DNA of 64,000 nucleotides, taken from the NCBI GenBank assembly GCA_910589415.1, contig OU342631.1, positions 23,126,001 to 23,190,000 on the forward strand, written 5' to 3'. The stretch's first letter is position 1. Every line of letters starts with the position of its first letter. Position numbers and translations under genes: made by a program. The notes under the pieces are model-generated. The model searched no databases. It was not told the DNA's origin and was given only the letters and a program-made list of their open reading frames with translations. This document shows positions 36,301-47,815 of this stretch, piece after piece. The stretch comes from Malachius bipustulatus. Its lineage: Eukaryota; Arthropoda; Insecta; Coleoptera; Melyridae.

Positions 36301-38491
36301 AAAAAAAACCTTTCTACAATTAAAAACAACAAGAACAGATAAAAGCTCAACATATTCTTCGCATATTCCTGAAGCCATTTAGTTTATTAGATTAAAAAAG
36401 TGATATGTCTACTCTACATAGGAGCCAATATTGCTGCAGAAGGATTATAGAATACCCAGCAGAGTATAAGAATCTAATAAGAGAAATATTTTTCGAGTTA
36501 TGCAGAACTGGTTTAAATGAGAATAAGCAGCACCAGTGTATCAATGTCAAATTGACTTATTTTTTTAGCACCTACCTTTATATTAGGTATAAATATAAAA
36601 TGCTTCTAATCTGTTTCAAATCTATTATGTTTGCTGAAGCAGCTGATAGAATCAGTTCGGAAACATCTTGATAAAAAGGTGGATTAAGCCGAGGTGTATA
36701 CAAAATGTCACAACGGATTTTATTTTTGATTTAGTGCTGCGTGATTGTTCGAGGATTAACGCTTAGCTTTTAATAGAAGAGTATTTATATTGTATAATAC
36801 ATAAACAAGAGTATTAGGTGTCTTTGCATTTCTGTCATAAATTGATTTTCAATAACATTATCATATCTTATTATAGCTACAACTCTATTTAGTCGTGATT
36901 TTATCACACTCCGCACCTTTTTTGAAAGCATCTTTTGCTTAATAATGACTGACTTAATAACTTAATAATGAAAGTGATTTTTATACTCACTCCGGTAGAC
37001 GTATTTTTTTTCTGTAAAGTATATACTTACCTCTAATTAACTAATAATTAATAATTGTAGAATCCCGTTGTTACCCGCATGATTGTTTGCAAACTTCATT
37101 TGTCATTATTTCAGAAACAGAGGAATTAAAAGAATAGATTTCAGATTCAGGAAAGCGTGGTGCTGGTGCTGGTGCTGGTGCCTGCTGTAATAATTTAGTT
37201 GACTGATGGTCTAAAAAAATCTGTCATGTTAATATGAGAAGAATGCGGAAAATCTGACGTGAAATCTAATTTAAAAAGTATGTTATCATAACAGACTGGC
37301 TGCAAACTAATTATAGAGGATCGAACGAAACCCTTTTCAGAGCAGAGCCATGATGTCTAGACCTGCAGAACGTTATAAAACAAAGCTCTGCGCTAGAAGA
37401 ATTATTCATAACGCCCCGGCAAAGGTGGCAAGTCATTCTCACCGTAAATTATTATTTTGTATCTGATTGTGTTTAAGGACAGATTTACACGATACTGCTA
37501 ATTCATTTTAATGTCATAAATCATAGTTCGCTTGATAGGCTGTTACTTCTTAGTCTTACTATCCTTGACAGTTCTTTGTAATCTATTATTTGATACAAAT
37601 TGACTTGACAGCGCTCAAACAACTTTACAAAAAAAAAGAGGAATAACGAATTCATAGTCACGAAATGAATACACGTTTCAAAAAGCTCTGATGTAATGTG
37701 AGTTTATATAGGTATAAATAGGTACTGGGAAATAAACACTTTTTGAATTAACCTTATATGTTGAAGTTTCAAGAAGAAATTTTTTAATAATAGCTTTAAC
37801 AACAATTTCGATTTTTTTGTGAAAATTGGTAGGTTACACTTACGCCTTCTTATACAGGGTTGTCCATCACTTATATGTCCACCCGCGATATGGAGATTCA
37901 TTTTAGAGATAAAAAAGAAACTTTCAGAATTCGTGTAATTAAAACGGGCCCATAGAATGGTGCATAATCAATTTCATATATTTTTTTTTACGTTCGGGCA
38001 CCAGCGATGAAAATTGTAATTTAGTGATAAAGTGGCTAAAAAAAATCTATTTTCCTTCAATACATGGGTATAATTCGAATAATAAAAAATCAAAACTGAA
38101 AAGAAATATAAAAAAAAAAACAATTAGAAGGCTTTAATTAAATAAAATACATAAAATATGAAAATCACAGTTAGAATGATTGATAATATATTATGGTAGT
38201 AATAAAAGTGACCAAAAACATGAATGGGGCAGTTAGCATAAATCCTAAGTAAACAGTTATAAGAATGTCCATTCGAGTTCAATGGCACAATGGGGACTGT
38301 TTACTTATGCTGTTTAAGGATTATGGTCCGTTCCGTAACTACCCTCTTCAAATTATTGCTCACTTTTTTTCCTATATCTACCAGTCATTTCCATATTTTA
38401 TGTATTTTATTTAATTAAAGCTTTGTATAATTAGTTTTTTGATATTTATTTTCAGCGATTTTGATTTCATTAATCGAATTTTACCGATTTA
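33333..38491. other. Intronic; GC-richer blocks, microsatellites and LTR-like motifs
   Basis: GC-richer unique blocks lie at 33870-34010 and 35220-35430, the latter very GC-rich (GCGCGGGG motifs). These are candidate regulatory DNA, by inference. Microsatellites are (CACCAT)n at 34186-34213 and (GGTGCT)n at 37157-37182. A complement of a Lys-tRNA-type primer-binding site (TGGCGCCCGAGCAGGGGC) is at 35771-35788, followed by TGTGGGTAGG, a possible minus-strand LTR edge. A weaker one (TGGTGCCCGAACG) is at 37991-38003. CTGAGGATG...CCCGAAAC is at 36020-36044. The 68-codon frame at 34562 has protein-like composition but no recognised family. Confidence 0.4.
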
Positions 38492-38837
38492 CAGTCTTTT
38501 TCTATTGGTTTTTCTCTTTTTTCAATTGCTTTTCCTAATTTGTCAAATGCTTTTCCTATTTATCAACCGTCAGTGCGTGATTTTTCAATTCAAATTCCTC
38601 TTTTGTCAAATGGGATTCCTTTTATATCAAATGCTTTTCCAATGTTTATTATAATATCACTGTATACCTACGTAAATGGGAAAAGCAATTGACATAAAGT
38701 GAAACTGATTTGACATAAAAGGAAATTGATTGATAAATCAATGACTATAATGCATTGATAGACAGAAAAATAAGAAAATCATTTGACAAATAAGGAAAAG
38801 CAATTGACAAAAGAGGAAAACCAAAAGAAAAAGACTG
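38492..38837. mobile_element. 346 bp TA-flanked palindrome, CAGTCTTTTTC ends
   Basis: Left CAGTCTTTTTCTATTGG and right CCAAAAGAAAAAGACTG are inverted copies between TA dinucleotides. Both arms carry short repeated phrases (TTTTCAATTGCTTTTCCTA, TTGTCAAATG), giving the element a periodic interior. No ORF. Confidence 0.88.
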
Positions 38838-39702
38838 TATAAAAGTCTTAATTTCATTAAAAATATTCATTATTTCTCCAATGGCGTTGGTGGAATATTT
38901 AAGCTAATATTTTTGAAAAAAATATGGTACGCCGCCATACTGTTTTCTCTGAACATAAGATCGTTTTTGAAATTTACATTCTTTTCTGAATAATGGTCTG
39001 GTAAATTTTTCGGTTAAAAAAATTAAATCGATGTTTCCGCAATATAAAAAGCAATGACGATTTTGTAAAGCGTCTTCAAAAACTTGATTTGATCAATTTT
39101 TGAAAAATTTTATAACGTGTAGGTAAAATGTTGAATCTCTACTAAAGATTGAATTTTATTTTGACAATTGAAAAAAATTGAATCTTGCTTAATTTTTGAA
39201 AAATTGCTCTTTCATGATTTTAACAATTATTTCAAAAAAAAAATTCTAACGAACAGCAGAGTCGGTGTCTCAAAAACTCTGAATCGCTAGTCTCCCCCCT
39301 CTCATTTTTGAGAGTGCTGACACCGAATAAAGAGTAAAATGATGTTTTATACCCTGGGCAACCCCCAGAAATTGGACCAAAGCCATCCTTACAGTAATTC
39401 CTCCACTCCCATTTTTCTGCTGTTTTTTTTTTTCTAACTTTCACCCAGTATAACGTCAAATCCCCCAAGAGAAGATTGCCCCAAAAACTCTGACCCCTCA
39501 ATTCTACCAGTAGAGGGTAGAAAATGGATTTATTTTCAAGATAATACCTAAATTTAATTTGTGGAGGTGATGTTTTTCTTCGAACTAGGCACTAAAATCA
39601 ACTCTAATGACCACCACTAATCTGTTTCTTTGTAAATGCGTGTATAGGCACCTCCATAATGGAACAGATGCGCACTGGAAACTGTGCAATATATCCGTCA
39701 AA
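38838..39702. other. Intronic, no gene seen
   Basis: AT-rich sequence with TTTTTGAAAAATT-type palindromic words. The 89-residue minus-strand frame at 39232-39501 has no recognisable domain. Confidence 0.5.
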
Positions 39703-39887
39703 TACAGGGTGTTAATTAAGTAGGGGGCCAAACTTCAATGCATCTTTTCCAGGATAAAGGGTATTGCATTTTTTTTTTTAATTTACTTTTTCGAAAATAT
39801 CTTCTTAAAGGTACTTTACCCAATATTGTAGAAATTTGGCAGTGTTATTTGCTGTAGTAAGGAGTTAATTTAGCCCTAGCTATAGAT

Positions 39888-40474
39888 TAAAATTATCAAG
39901 TCCAGTGGCGTCCCGGTAAGCACCCCAACGAATATAATTTTGAAAAAACTTTAAAAAAAGTAGGTACGCCAATGGTTTTTTTCAGAATAAGCAAAACTAA
40001 CAACTTTATCGTCTGGTGAGGTTTTTGTATCTTGCTTTGTTTTTTAAATAAAAAAATAAGAGCACTTTATTGCATGTCCCCGGACAAGGTAAAAAAAAAC
40101 AATGAAACTAGCCATAACTATAGGATTTATCTGGTAGGTAATTTTTTTTCAAATCAATAGTCTGTTACTCTCTTCTAGTCATAGAAAGTGTTATAAAAAT
40201 TGTTTTAAACCACTTAAAAATTTCATTTTTTATGTTTTTTTTATGTGGTTTTATGTCATATAGGTACAATAAAGTGGTTCTAATTTTTTTGTTTCAAAAA
40301 CGAAGCAAGATACGAAAAAAATTTAATTTACAAAAACATTATATTTTTAATTATTTAATCTGAAAAAAAAAAGAATTCAATAAAAAGCCATTGGCGTACT
40401 TTTTTTCAATTTTTTTTTTCAAAATAATATTCTCCGAGGTGCTTCCCGGGACGCCACTGGACTTGATAATTTTA
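39888..40474. mobile_element. 587 bp palindromic element, CAGTGGCGTCCCGG near its ends
   Basis: TAAAATTATCAAGTCCAGTG at the left is mirrored by CACTGGACTTGATAATTTTA at the right. The CAGTGGCGTC phrase also occurs alone near 22866, so the family is dispersed. Both arms carry the matching pair GTACGCCAATGG and CCATTGGCGTAC. Such CAGTGGCG ends occur in several insect DNA-transposon families and I cannot assign one. Confidence 0.82.
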
Positions 40475-40480
40475 GACAAG

Positions 40481-40575
40481 AAATAATGTGCTGTGAGTTA
40501 AGGTGGAAATTGAAGACACGTGTTTCGTCCTGTTTGGGACTCATCAGTACAATGCATCTTACTAACACAGAGCAC
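40481..40575 (-). ncRNA. Hammerhead ribozyme motif
   Basis: Read on the minus strand: CTGATGA (40547-40541), stem II GTCC/GGAC (40540-40537 and 40530-40527) with loop CAAACA, GAAAC (40526-40522), then ACGTGTC ending at 40515. The string ACACGTGT makes the very short stem III typical of retroelement-encoded hammerheads, and cleavage is expected after C at 40515. Possible stem I pairing is ATTGTA with TTCAAT, and GTGCT with AGCAC. All the core residues (CUGAUGA, GAAA, GUC) are present. Such minimal motifs are known from Penelope-like elements and retrozymes. I see no reverse transcriptase beside it, so it is probably a remnant. Confidence 0.82.
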
Positions 40576-40780
40576 AAATTGATCACTTAACCATAGTGAG
40601 AGGATTAATTTAATAATCTTAACCTAGTTAGGGTTAAATTAGCCCCTTACTACAGAAAATAAAAATTGCTAAATTGCAACAATATTGGCTAAGCTGTTTT
40701 TTCAAGATGTTTTCGAAAAAAAAGCCTATCTGGGAAAATATGCAATTCCAGCTTATGCTTTAGGTATATGAACATTTCGT

Positions 40781-42512
40781 CTTATAATCACTCAAATAAT
40801 CATTCTGAAGTTCAGCCCCATACTTATATAATTATAACACTGTGTATATTAATCGCGCGTAGGTATATTTTTCTTTCCAGTTCTTCCGAGAATAATGAAA
40901 AATTTTAAGAAAACTCTTTTAAAAATATCAGTTTCTCCAAATAGGAAAAAATTATTTTCTCCCCAAAAGATCAATTTCTACCCCCCATATGCAGGGGCGA
41001 AATCAAAGGAAACGGATGTTTGGGGTATTATTCCTCAAGAAACTTGACGTTATACTCGAGTGAGCGCGAAGATTGGAAAAAGTTCCTTTAAGGGTAGTTT
41101 TTAACCAATTTCGAGGTCTAAGCACAACGTTTCTTATTAGGTACCTACCTCATGGCCAACTTGTGCCACTTTATAAAAATATGGAAATCGTAATAGTTAT
41201 ATTTTTTTATTACGTACTTTTCTCAATATCGTGTTTTTCTCATAGTTCTTCTTCTCAATATTTCTGAAAAAAACTTGAACCCGCAGGTGAAATAATTTGT
41301 TACACCCAGTTAAAACTTATTATTGCGGTACCAATGCCGCGTGTTGATGACGGAATCTTATTCTTTAACTTTGATTAATCGCGAGGAATTTTTTAATCTC
41401 CTCGATATATTATATTTTTATTCAATCCATGTTGAGATTCGAGTGTGGAATATAAACTCGGATGATGGATTAGTCTGCTTTTTTACTAACGACGATCTCT
41501 TTTGAATTCGATTGGGGTGCAATCAAATGCTCATCGATTAAAGTGGGAAGGAATGAGGATATTAACAATCAGGTCCGCAGATTTGAGAATCTGCAAAAAG
41601 CGGGTCCAGATCACAATACCAGCACCGTGACAAATGACCATCGAGACATTCGCATAATAGAAGAGGCATGGGAATAATGAGACCATTGTCAGCTAGGCAC
41701 ACGTTAAATTGATGAACCTTTATTATTATCCCAGGCCATCGGGATTCTACCTTCCAGCTCGTAAATGCTAAATAAATTACCGGTTGATAAGGTAGAGACA
41801 TTTCCCTCCGTTTTGTATATTTTCTGTCGTTGCTGGAGCAATTTTGTTGGGTTTATACCAATAACAAAACTGTTATCCCATTGTGAGAATATCGAAAAAA
41901 TACTTTATTACCTACGTCTCTTGTGGTGTACCATATTATAATAAGAACTCTATAATAACATAAATCACTATAATAATACAAATAATTTTTAAAAATTTTC
42001 GATCCATTCAAAATAATCATATCTTTCTGTCCAGTCCTTTGTTCAAGTTTGGAAAAAGGGAAAATAGTCACTGGAGGCCAAATCTATTGATTATGGTGGA
42101 TGTGGAATCAACTCATTGCGTATTGACGAATTTTGGCCAAGGCAACTTTATATAAGGCAGATTATCTTGATGAAAAAATTGGTTTGTTTACGAGATGGGC
42201 GTTTTTCTTTAAGAACGTTGATAAAACGGTTCAAATAAGTGGTTCAATGAATTCTTACCGTTGGCAGTTTTGTCATTTTCGAGGTGCATCCCAAAACATT
42301 TGTGGCCATGCCCGTTTTGTCTGATTATAACGTCTTAGGCTTTTTCAATGTAGAATCTCTAGTAGAAATCAACTATTTCGAGGGTTTTTGGTTCATGGAG
42401 GTGGATCCATGCAAGTTTCATCTAGGTACTTACAACTTCTTGGCTTGTTCATCTAAAGTAAATAAAGAGAAAGGTACCTCTACTAACGTATAATAGTACA
42501 TATATTATACAT
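40781..42512. other. Intronic unique sequence, no gene seen
   Basis: Mostly AT-rich. The segment 41500-41800 is less so and could be regulatory. No repeat or coding frame is supported; the overlapping frames near 42133-42490 are short and unrecognised. Confidence 0.45.
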
Positions 42513-43279
42513 TACCCAAGTCATGTTACCCACGCTTCGGCCAGCCACGCTTTCGGCCATCCACGCTTTGACCAGGGAGAAGGACTTCGATTAATTTCCG
42601 GCAATTTTTTTTTTCGTTTATTTACGACTTAAATGGGAAATTTTTGGGTTTGTTTTTGTCAATAATACAGCAAAAATTATTGTTTTCAGTTTCTTAAGTC
42701 CGTGGCCGAAAGCGTGGCTGGTCCTCATTATGAAGTTTTTGGATTTTTTGAGCAAAATTTCAGCAAAAATTATTTTCCAGTTTCTTAAGTCATGATGCAT
42801 TGGCCGAAAGCGTGGCTATAGCCATTATTATAAAATGTCGAACTTTTTTCTGCAAAAATGATTTTTTCAGTTTCCTAAAAGTTCATGGCCGAAAGCGTGC
42901 ATGGCTGGCCATTATTACGAAATTTCAGATTTTTTTTCGCAAAATTTCCGCAACAAAAACAATTTTTTAATTTCGCAAGTTCGTGGCCGACGAGCCGAAA
43001 GCGTCGGAATTTTTTTAGCAAAATTGCGGCAAAAATTACTTTTTCAGCTTCGTGAGTTCGTGATCGAAAGTGTGCTGGCCATTATTACGATGTTTCGGAC
43101 TTTTTTGAGAAAAATTTCAGGAAAAATTTTTATTGTCAACATAAAAAAACTATTAACATATAAAAAATTTTTATTTAAACCGTAAACAATGGAAAAAATT
43201 TTCTGTAAATTATTCGTAGTCCATCTCCTTGGCCGAAAGTGTGGCTGGCCGAAGCGTGGATAACTTATTGACTTGTGTT
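42513..43279. mobile_element. Element with internal ~95 bp tandem repeats (copy 2)
   Basis: Same family as 9924-10917. The left end TACCCAAGTCATG...GCCAGCCACGCTTTCGGCC and right end GGCCGAAAGTGTGGCTGGCC...TTGACTTGTGTTA are inverted. About five internal units carry GTGGCCGAAAGCGTGGCTGG plus TTTTTCAGCAAAATT (starts near 42697, 42795, 42884, 42982 and 43054). Fewer units than copy 1 implies unit gain or loss after the family spread. Confidence 0.82.
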
Positions 43280-43281
43280 AT

Positions 43282-43393
43282 TACATTACTAGTACTAGTG
43301 TGGAAAGTGACTCATTTCACACGAGTGGGAGATTGTTGTCATACGAGACGTAAGCCACGAGTGGGAAATGGCACTTTCCACACTAGTAATGTA
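43282..43393. mobile_element. 112 bp MITE with TACATTACTAGT ends
   Basis: TACATTACTAGT...GTGTGGAAAGTG at the left is mirrored by CACTTTCCACACTAGTAATG and TA at the right. The centre has a second inverted pair (CACGAGTGGGA near 43319 and its echo near 43355). It sits directly against copy 2 of the tandem-repeat element. Confidence 0.85.
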
Positions 43394-46300
43394 CCGGGTA
43401 TAGGCAACTAAGAATGGACGCCGGCCATTTCTCAGGAACGGTTCGTCGCACAGCTTTAGGGTAAATAATTTTAAGAGGAAAGTGACCTCGAGAAATTACT
43501 GGAAAATATTATTGAGCTTCTAAAACTACCGCTAGGGGCGTAATAAAAACTGAATTTTTGGATTTAAGAATAGGAATATTTTATAACATCGCTTCATTAT
43601 AAAAAAATTCGAGAAAAAATGCATTTTCTGGCAATCATTTTATAGCCCTTTTTCCCATGGCATTCTCTCGCTATTAGCCCAACGCTACTTTTTGTGGGGA
43701 TTTCTTCGAGTCAAGGTGTGCTAACATCCTTACCGGAATTGGAGTGCCTTTTTGAAGGAGACAATAATTCAGAAAAATTCCGCTTGGATTATTTTCTATA
43801 TTCAAGCTCCGGGACTTGAAGTTTTAGGAAACGGTATTACCGGAAATGGGAATACTGAACAGTAATAAGTAAAAACAAAAAGATAACAAAAAATGTCTAA
43901 AATTTAAACTGCATGAAATCAGAATTGATTCCGGACTAGTGTCTGGAAATTTTCTTTGAACGTTTCGTCTACACTGCGATAGACATCATCAGCGGTTACG
44001 GGTGTGGACGTCTGGAAGACGTGAACATGATGCATGTCGATCGCAGTTTTAGACGAAACGTTCGGAGCAAATCTCCACCAACCACGGCAAAACAGTCCGT
44101 TATCAAATTATGATTTCAGTTGAAGGCAGCCGTCATGAAAGACTAAGATTCCGAGGATTATATATTTTTTTACTGAGGCAGATTAGAATAAGAAATAATT
44201 CAATCATATAAACGGTTCATCATAAGTCATCAGATAGTCATATATGGTTATAAAATTCCAGCAGAAGAAAAAAAAAAAGACGGTTATAAAATGATCTGAC
44301 AAGATTCATAGCAAGAAGACTGAAATTATTAACCTCTGACTGACAACTACTAACTGATGTAAATTGTTTTTAATAAAGGAGTTCCATATAGCGTTAGCGA
44401 GTTGTTCTTCCCATGGAAAACACGTATCCAACTAATTCCAACACACGTTTAAAATAGATGACACAAGCGAGATAAGGGAGATATCTGAACTCGGGCGCGA
44501 TACTCCAGATCCACCTAATCGGTCACTTCATCTTCTCATCCCATCAAACCGTACCTGGGGAAGGACTATGAGAGCTAAGACAGTGGCCTATGATGGCGGA
44601 GAACAAGCTGCCCGTTTGACGGACACCGGGTATCAGGTAAACGGACATAAATATAAAACAGTTGGCTTAGTTCTTCACATGTCAAGTCAATGCCCACTTC
44701 AGAGAAAAAACGTAGTAAATTTTCTTTTTATTATGTTTTTGTTGGCGGTCGAACCGCAACCGAGTGGATCCATTATTCACAAATTTTCGTAGAGAAGTCG
44801 TTGATGCGGACGAAATGTGATAAACGACCGTTTTCTTTCAATTCGGAGCCTTACAATAGACCGTTTGATATATGTATATCTATACTTTTATAGTATTCAG
44901 AATTCACCTACCTACTTCTGAATTTAAAATATAATTTGGGTTTAAATTAGTTGTGGATAGATCTGATATCATGGACACTGACCGCTCTGAATAAGTATAA
45001 TATAATTTGAATTATTCCCAAGCACCAATTTAATTGAGCAAATAGACCCTTGTTTTATTTATTAACACTTCATATTATTTTATAGTTCTGTTTTTAGTTC
45101 TTCGAGCAAACAACTCTTCAACACTACTATACCATATACCTTTACCTTATATAAGTATACAACTTGGTAATTTAACTGTTCATGTTAATTAACTATTTTA
45201 AAGACCTCCATAAATTTAAATACATAATATTACAAACACCATATTATTTTAATATACCCACAATATAAGTCAAAATCGCATTCTACTGACCAAACGTTCA
45301 TATACTCGTAGGTATACTTACGTCATTATAAACTTAAACTACTGTAATTTTTTATCAAAGACAAGATAAAATAGCGATAAAGATAAAACACATGCAGAGA
45401 TGATCATGTACAAGTTCAACTAATTTTATAACTGTCATTAAAATTTCTCAACAGCTCTTGAATTCTTGAGTAGCAGCAACAGCGATCCAGAAGCTTGAAT
45501 ATTATTATTAAAATTAAAACATGAAAGAGTTTTCGGTTTCCGATCTCTGAAGACTGGATAATAATAAATAAGTTAAATTTATTAGAACATCACAAAATCA
45601 TGTATCATTGTGGAGGTTGCGCGAGAGAAAAATTTTCGTGGGGCCCAACTGTGACGGTCAAGAGAAGAAAAGGATTTTTTCCCCGTAGAAATTTATAATA
45701 AGAGTTGTCCCTATCTTTAGAAACCTTGATTCAACTTAACAATCTCTTTATTTACATGAATTTGGGGACATGCGCATAACATAATTAATATCTGATAGAT
45801 ACTTCGGCCTAATTAATAGTATTCCAATGTACAAAGATATTTATAAGTTTCTGCTTGGTCCACCAGACTCAAACTTTTCCAGATTTAAGTTACAATAATT
45901 AAAACATGAAAACACTTTTTCACGTTCATTAACTTCGTCTCTGTTACAAACCTACTCAAAACTTGCGAACTGGATTCTGGAGATTGGCATTAATTTTCTG
46001 ATAGTGTCACAAAAGGAAACTTTACTTACAGTTGACGTTGCTGGAGTTCGTTCTTTTTGGGTACCTTCCTAAATTTAGTCGACCAAAAGAATGAAGCCAT
46101 AACAGCAATCGGTTGTTTGTCTTTCTCCATTACTTATTAGGAGATAAAGTGAATGATTGCAGCACGCGACGTTTGATGTTGACGTCGGTCACTGTCGGAA
46201 AGTCTAATAAGGTAATTAAGGGTAATTATTTGCCGGAAACCCTTCTCGTTTAATCGGGCAACACGCTTGGATTTTAAATTGATGTTGATGAAAATTCTTC

Positions 46301-47128
46301 ACTGTCCCTGGAAAGAATCACAATGGCCGCGCAGTTAAATTTCGTTCGTTGGAAACGTAGTTTTTTGAAACGAACCAAAACACTCGTTGGTTTTGGATTC
46401 AAGAAAACTCAAATTTCATTAAGTTATTAGAAACTGTTGTGCTTTTGTTTAAAGAGATTACAGGCATCGAAAAAGATAAAAAGATAAAGTTTAGGTAAGG
46501 TAGATTCACCAGGTGAGCTTTTCGCGTCGTATAGGTCCTGTCCGCCGACGCTTTCCTCTTCCAGTCGCGTGTCGTAAGTACGTCCCGTTTTGGATCAATC
46601 CCGAGACCTGGTTGTCGATATTGTCCAAAAAGGACTTTCAACTCATCGGTCCTCGAACGGTTACTTCCACGTCGACGATTTTTGTGCGTGATTTTACACC
46701 GATCAAAGGTCTGTGAATTTACACGCGATACTTTTAGGAAAAAGGTCGCTAGAAATTTTAGCTCGAGAAAACAATTTTTTAATCGACGTTAAACATGCGT
46801 AAATAAACTTTAACGCCGTAAATGCGTTACACACAGTAGTAACTCCCATGCACCTGTAATAAAAATTGAATATAATAAATTTGTGATTTTTACATTTTGA
46901 GACAATAACATCACTTTATTTTATTCAGAAACACAATAAATAAAATAAAAATAATTTCAATCAATGGACCTTCAATATTCTTTCGTGACATCATCAGGAG
47001 CTCGGAATCGATAATTTTTATTATTGCACACACCCATTAAAAACACAGCTGTTGACCAAATAATGCAAGCCTACCACAACAAAAACACAAAACCGCAAAC
47101 GCTAATCAACCCTTTCCTTTTGTTTCAG
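43394..47128. other. Intronic sequence up to the finger-4 exon
   Basis: 43905-44100 is an imperfect inverted repeat carrying GACGAAACGTTC at both sides (43959-43970 complement and 44051-44062). GC-richer unique blocks at 44440-44830 and 46130-46720 are candidate enhancers. The latter has AGGTAATTAAGGG and TCGTTTAATCGGG (homeodomain-like) and CGATCAAAGG near 46698 (TCF-like). These are word matches only. Just before the exon, 47020-47128 shows a normal acceptor tract. Confidence 0.4.
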
Positions 47129-47400
47129 GTGAGAAGCCGTTCAAGTGCGAATACGAGGGCTGCGACCGCCGTTTTGCGAACTCCTCCGACAGGAAAAAAC
47201 ACTCCCATGTGCACACTTCCGACAAACCCTACAACTGTCGAGTGAGCGGCTGCGATAAGTCCTACACACACCCCTCCTCCCTAAGAAAGCACATGAAAGT
47301 GCATGGCTGTTCCGGGAGGTCACCCCCACACTACGACAGCGACGGCGAGGACTCCAACAGCTCCTCCGCCGGGAGCATTTCCGTAGCCGCCAGTCCTCAG
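47129..47400 (+). CDS. opa: odd-paired (Zic family) exon: zinc fingers 4-5 and start of C-tail
   Basis: The exon begins GT GAG AAG CCG, completing the split Gly codon of TGEKP. Finger 4 is [12 protein letters not shown]...HSHVH and finger 5 is [12 protein letters not shown]...HMKVH, both standard C2H2 and near-identical in pattern to Zic fingers across animals. After finger 5 comes a Ser/Pro/Asp-rich tail ([19 protein letters not shown]). The exon ends GCC AGT CCT CAG in phase 0 before gtaagc at 47401. Acceptor AG is 47127-47128. There are no frameshifts or stops, and codons are GC-richer than the surrounding introns, consistent with an active gene. Confidence 0.96.
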
Positions 47401-47815
47401 GTAAGCAGACGAATGTGACAGACAATGTGAAAGGTAGTGTTTTGTTAATTCATTGTACGTTTGGCGTAAATGGCGTTGTAAATCATGATGCTTTATACGG
47501 TTTGACAAAGGGCCCGGTCAGCTCGATTTTTTTTGTAAGGTCGGTCACCGTGTTTTTTTTCCTGGCCCGGTTTCGAAAAAGCTCTATTTTTTGAGCAGAC
47601 CGAACCTTGAATAATTCGCATTTTTGATCTCGCCGGGCCTCTTGTAAAACCGGATCTTGCAGCAAAAAAGAATCTAAAAAAACAGACTTCAAAAAATCGA
47701 GCTGACTGGACCGTATAAAACTGTCAATGATTTGTCACTATGAGGTATTGCCACTCTGTACTGATGGGTAGCATTAATCATAAAATAAAACTTAAGAATT
47801 TAATATTTTTTCCAG
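47401..47815 (+). other. opa: opa intron (415 bp) with a small repeat insertion
   Basis: Bounded by gtaagc (47401) and ttttccag (47815), phase 0. The middle, 47513-47715, is a repeat: GGTCAGCTCGATTTTTTTTG at the left and AAAAAATCGAGCTGACTGGA at the right are inverted, with internal CCGG-TTT/AAACCGG phrases. A related but longer block occurs at 54320-54960. Confidence 0.85.

Larger units (their letters stand above)
39703..40780. repeat. Outer inverted repeat hosting two nested insertions
   Basis: The left arm (about 39703-39885) starts CAGGGTGTTAATT and contains CAATATTGTAGAAATTT and CTGTAGTAAGGAGTTAATTT. The right arm (about 40627-40780) contains AAATTAGCCCCTTACTACAG and AAATTGCAACAATATTG in reverse. 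Between them sit the palindrome 39888-40474 and the hammerhead-bearing segment 40475-40626, so at least two later insertions occurred in the loop. The right terminus is less clear than the left. Confidence 0.72.
1753..47128 (+). other. opa: 45.4 kb opa intron between zinc fingers 3 and 4
   Basis: Donor gtaagt at 1753 and acceptor tttcag ending 47128 join codon ACC G|GT to give Thr-Gly of the TGEKP linker. I found no other convincing coding exon inside. The intron is filled with palindromic DNA transposons, a satellite array, retroelement debris and AT-rich unique sequence. It also contains GC-richer blocks that may be regulatory. Individual parts are listed separately. Confidence 0.93.

Noticed and set aside
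36405..36671. 88-codon + frame
   Set aside because: Low-complexity, AT-driven translation without motif or homologue that I recognise.
47209..47418. Opa frame reading through to a stop at 47418
   Set aside because: gtaagc follows CAG at 47400, and the 47816 exon continues in phase with the typical Opa C-terminus, so the read-through end is intronic.
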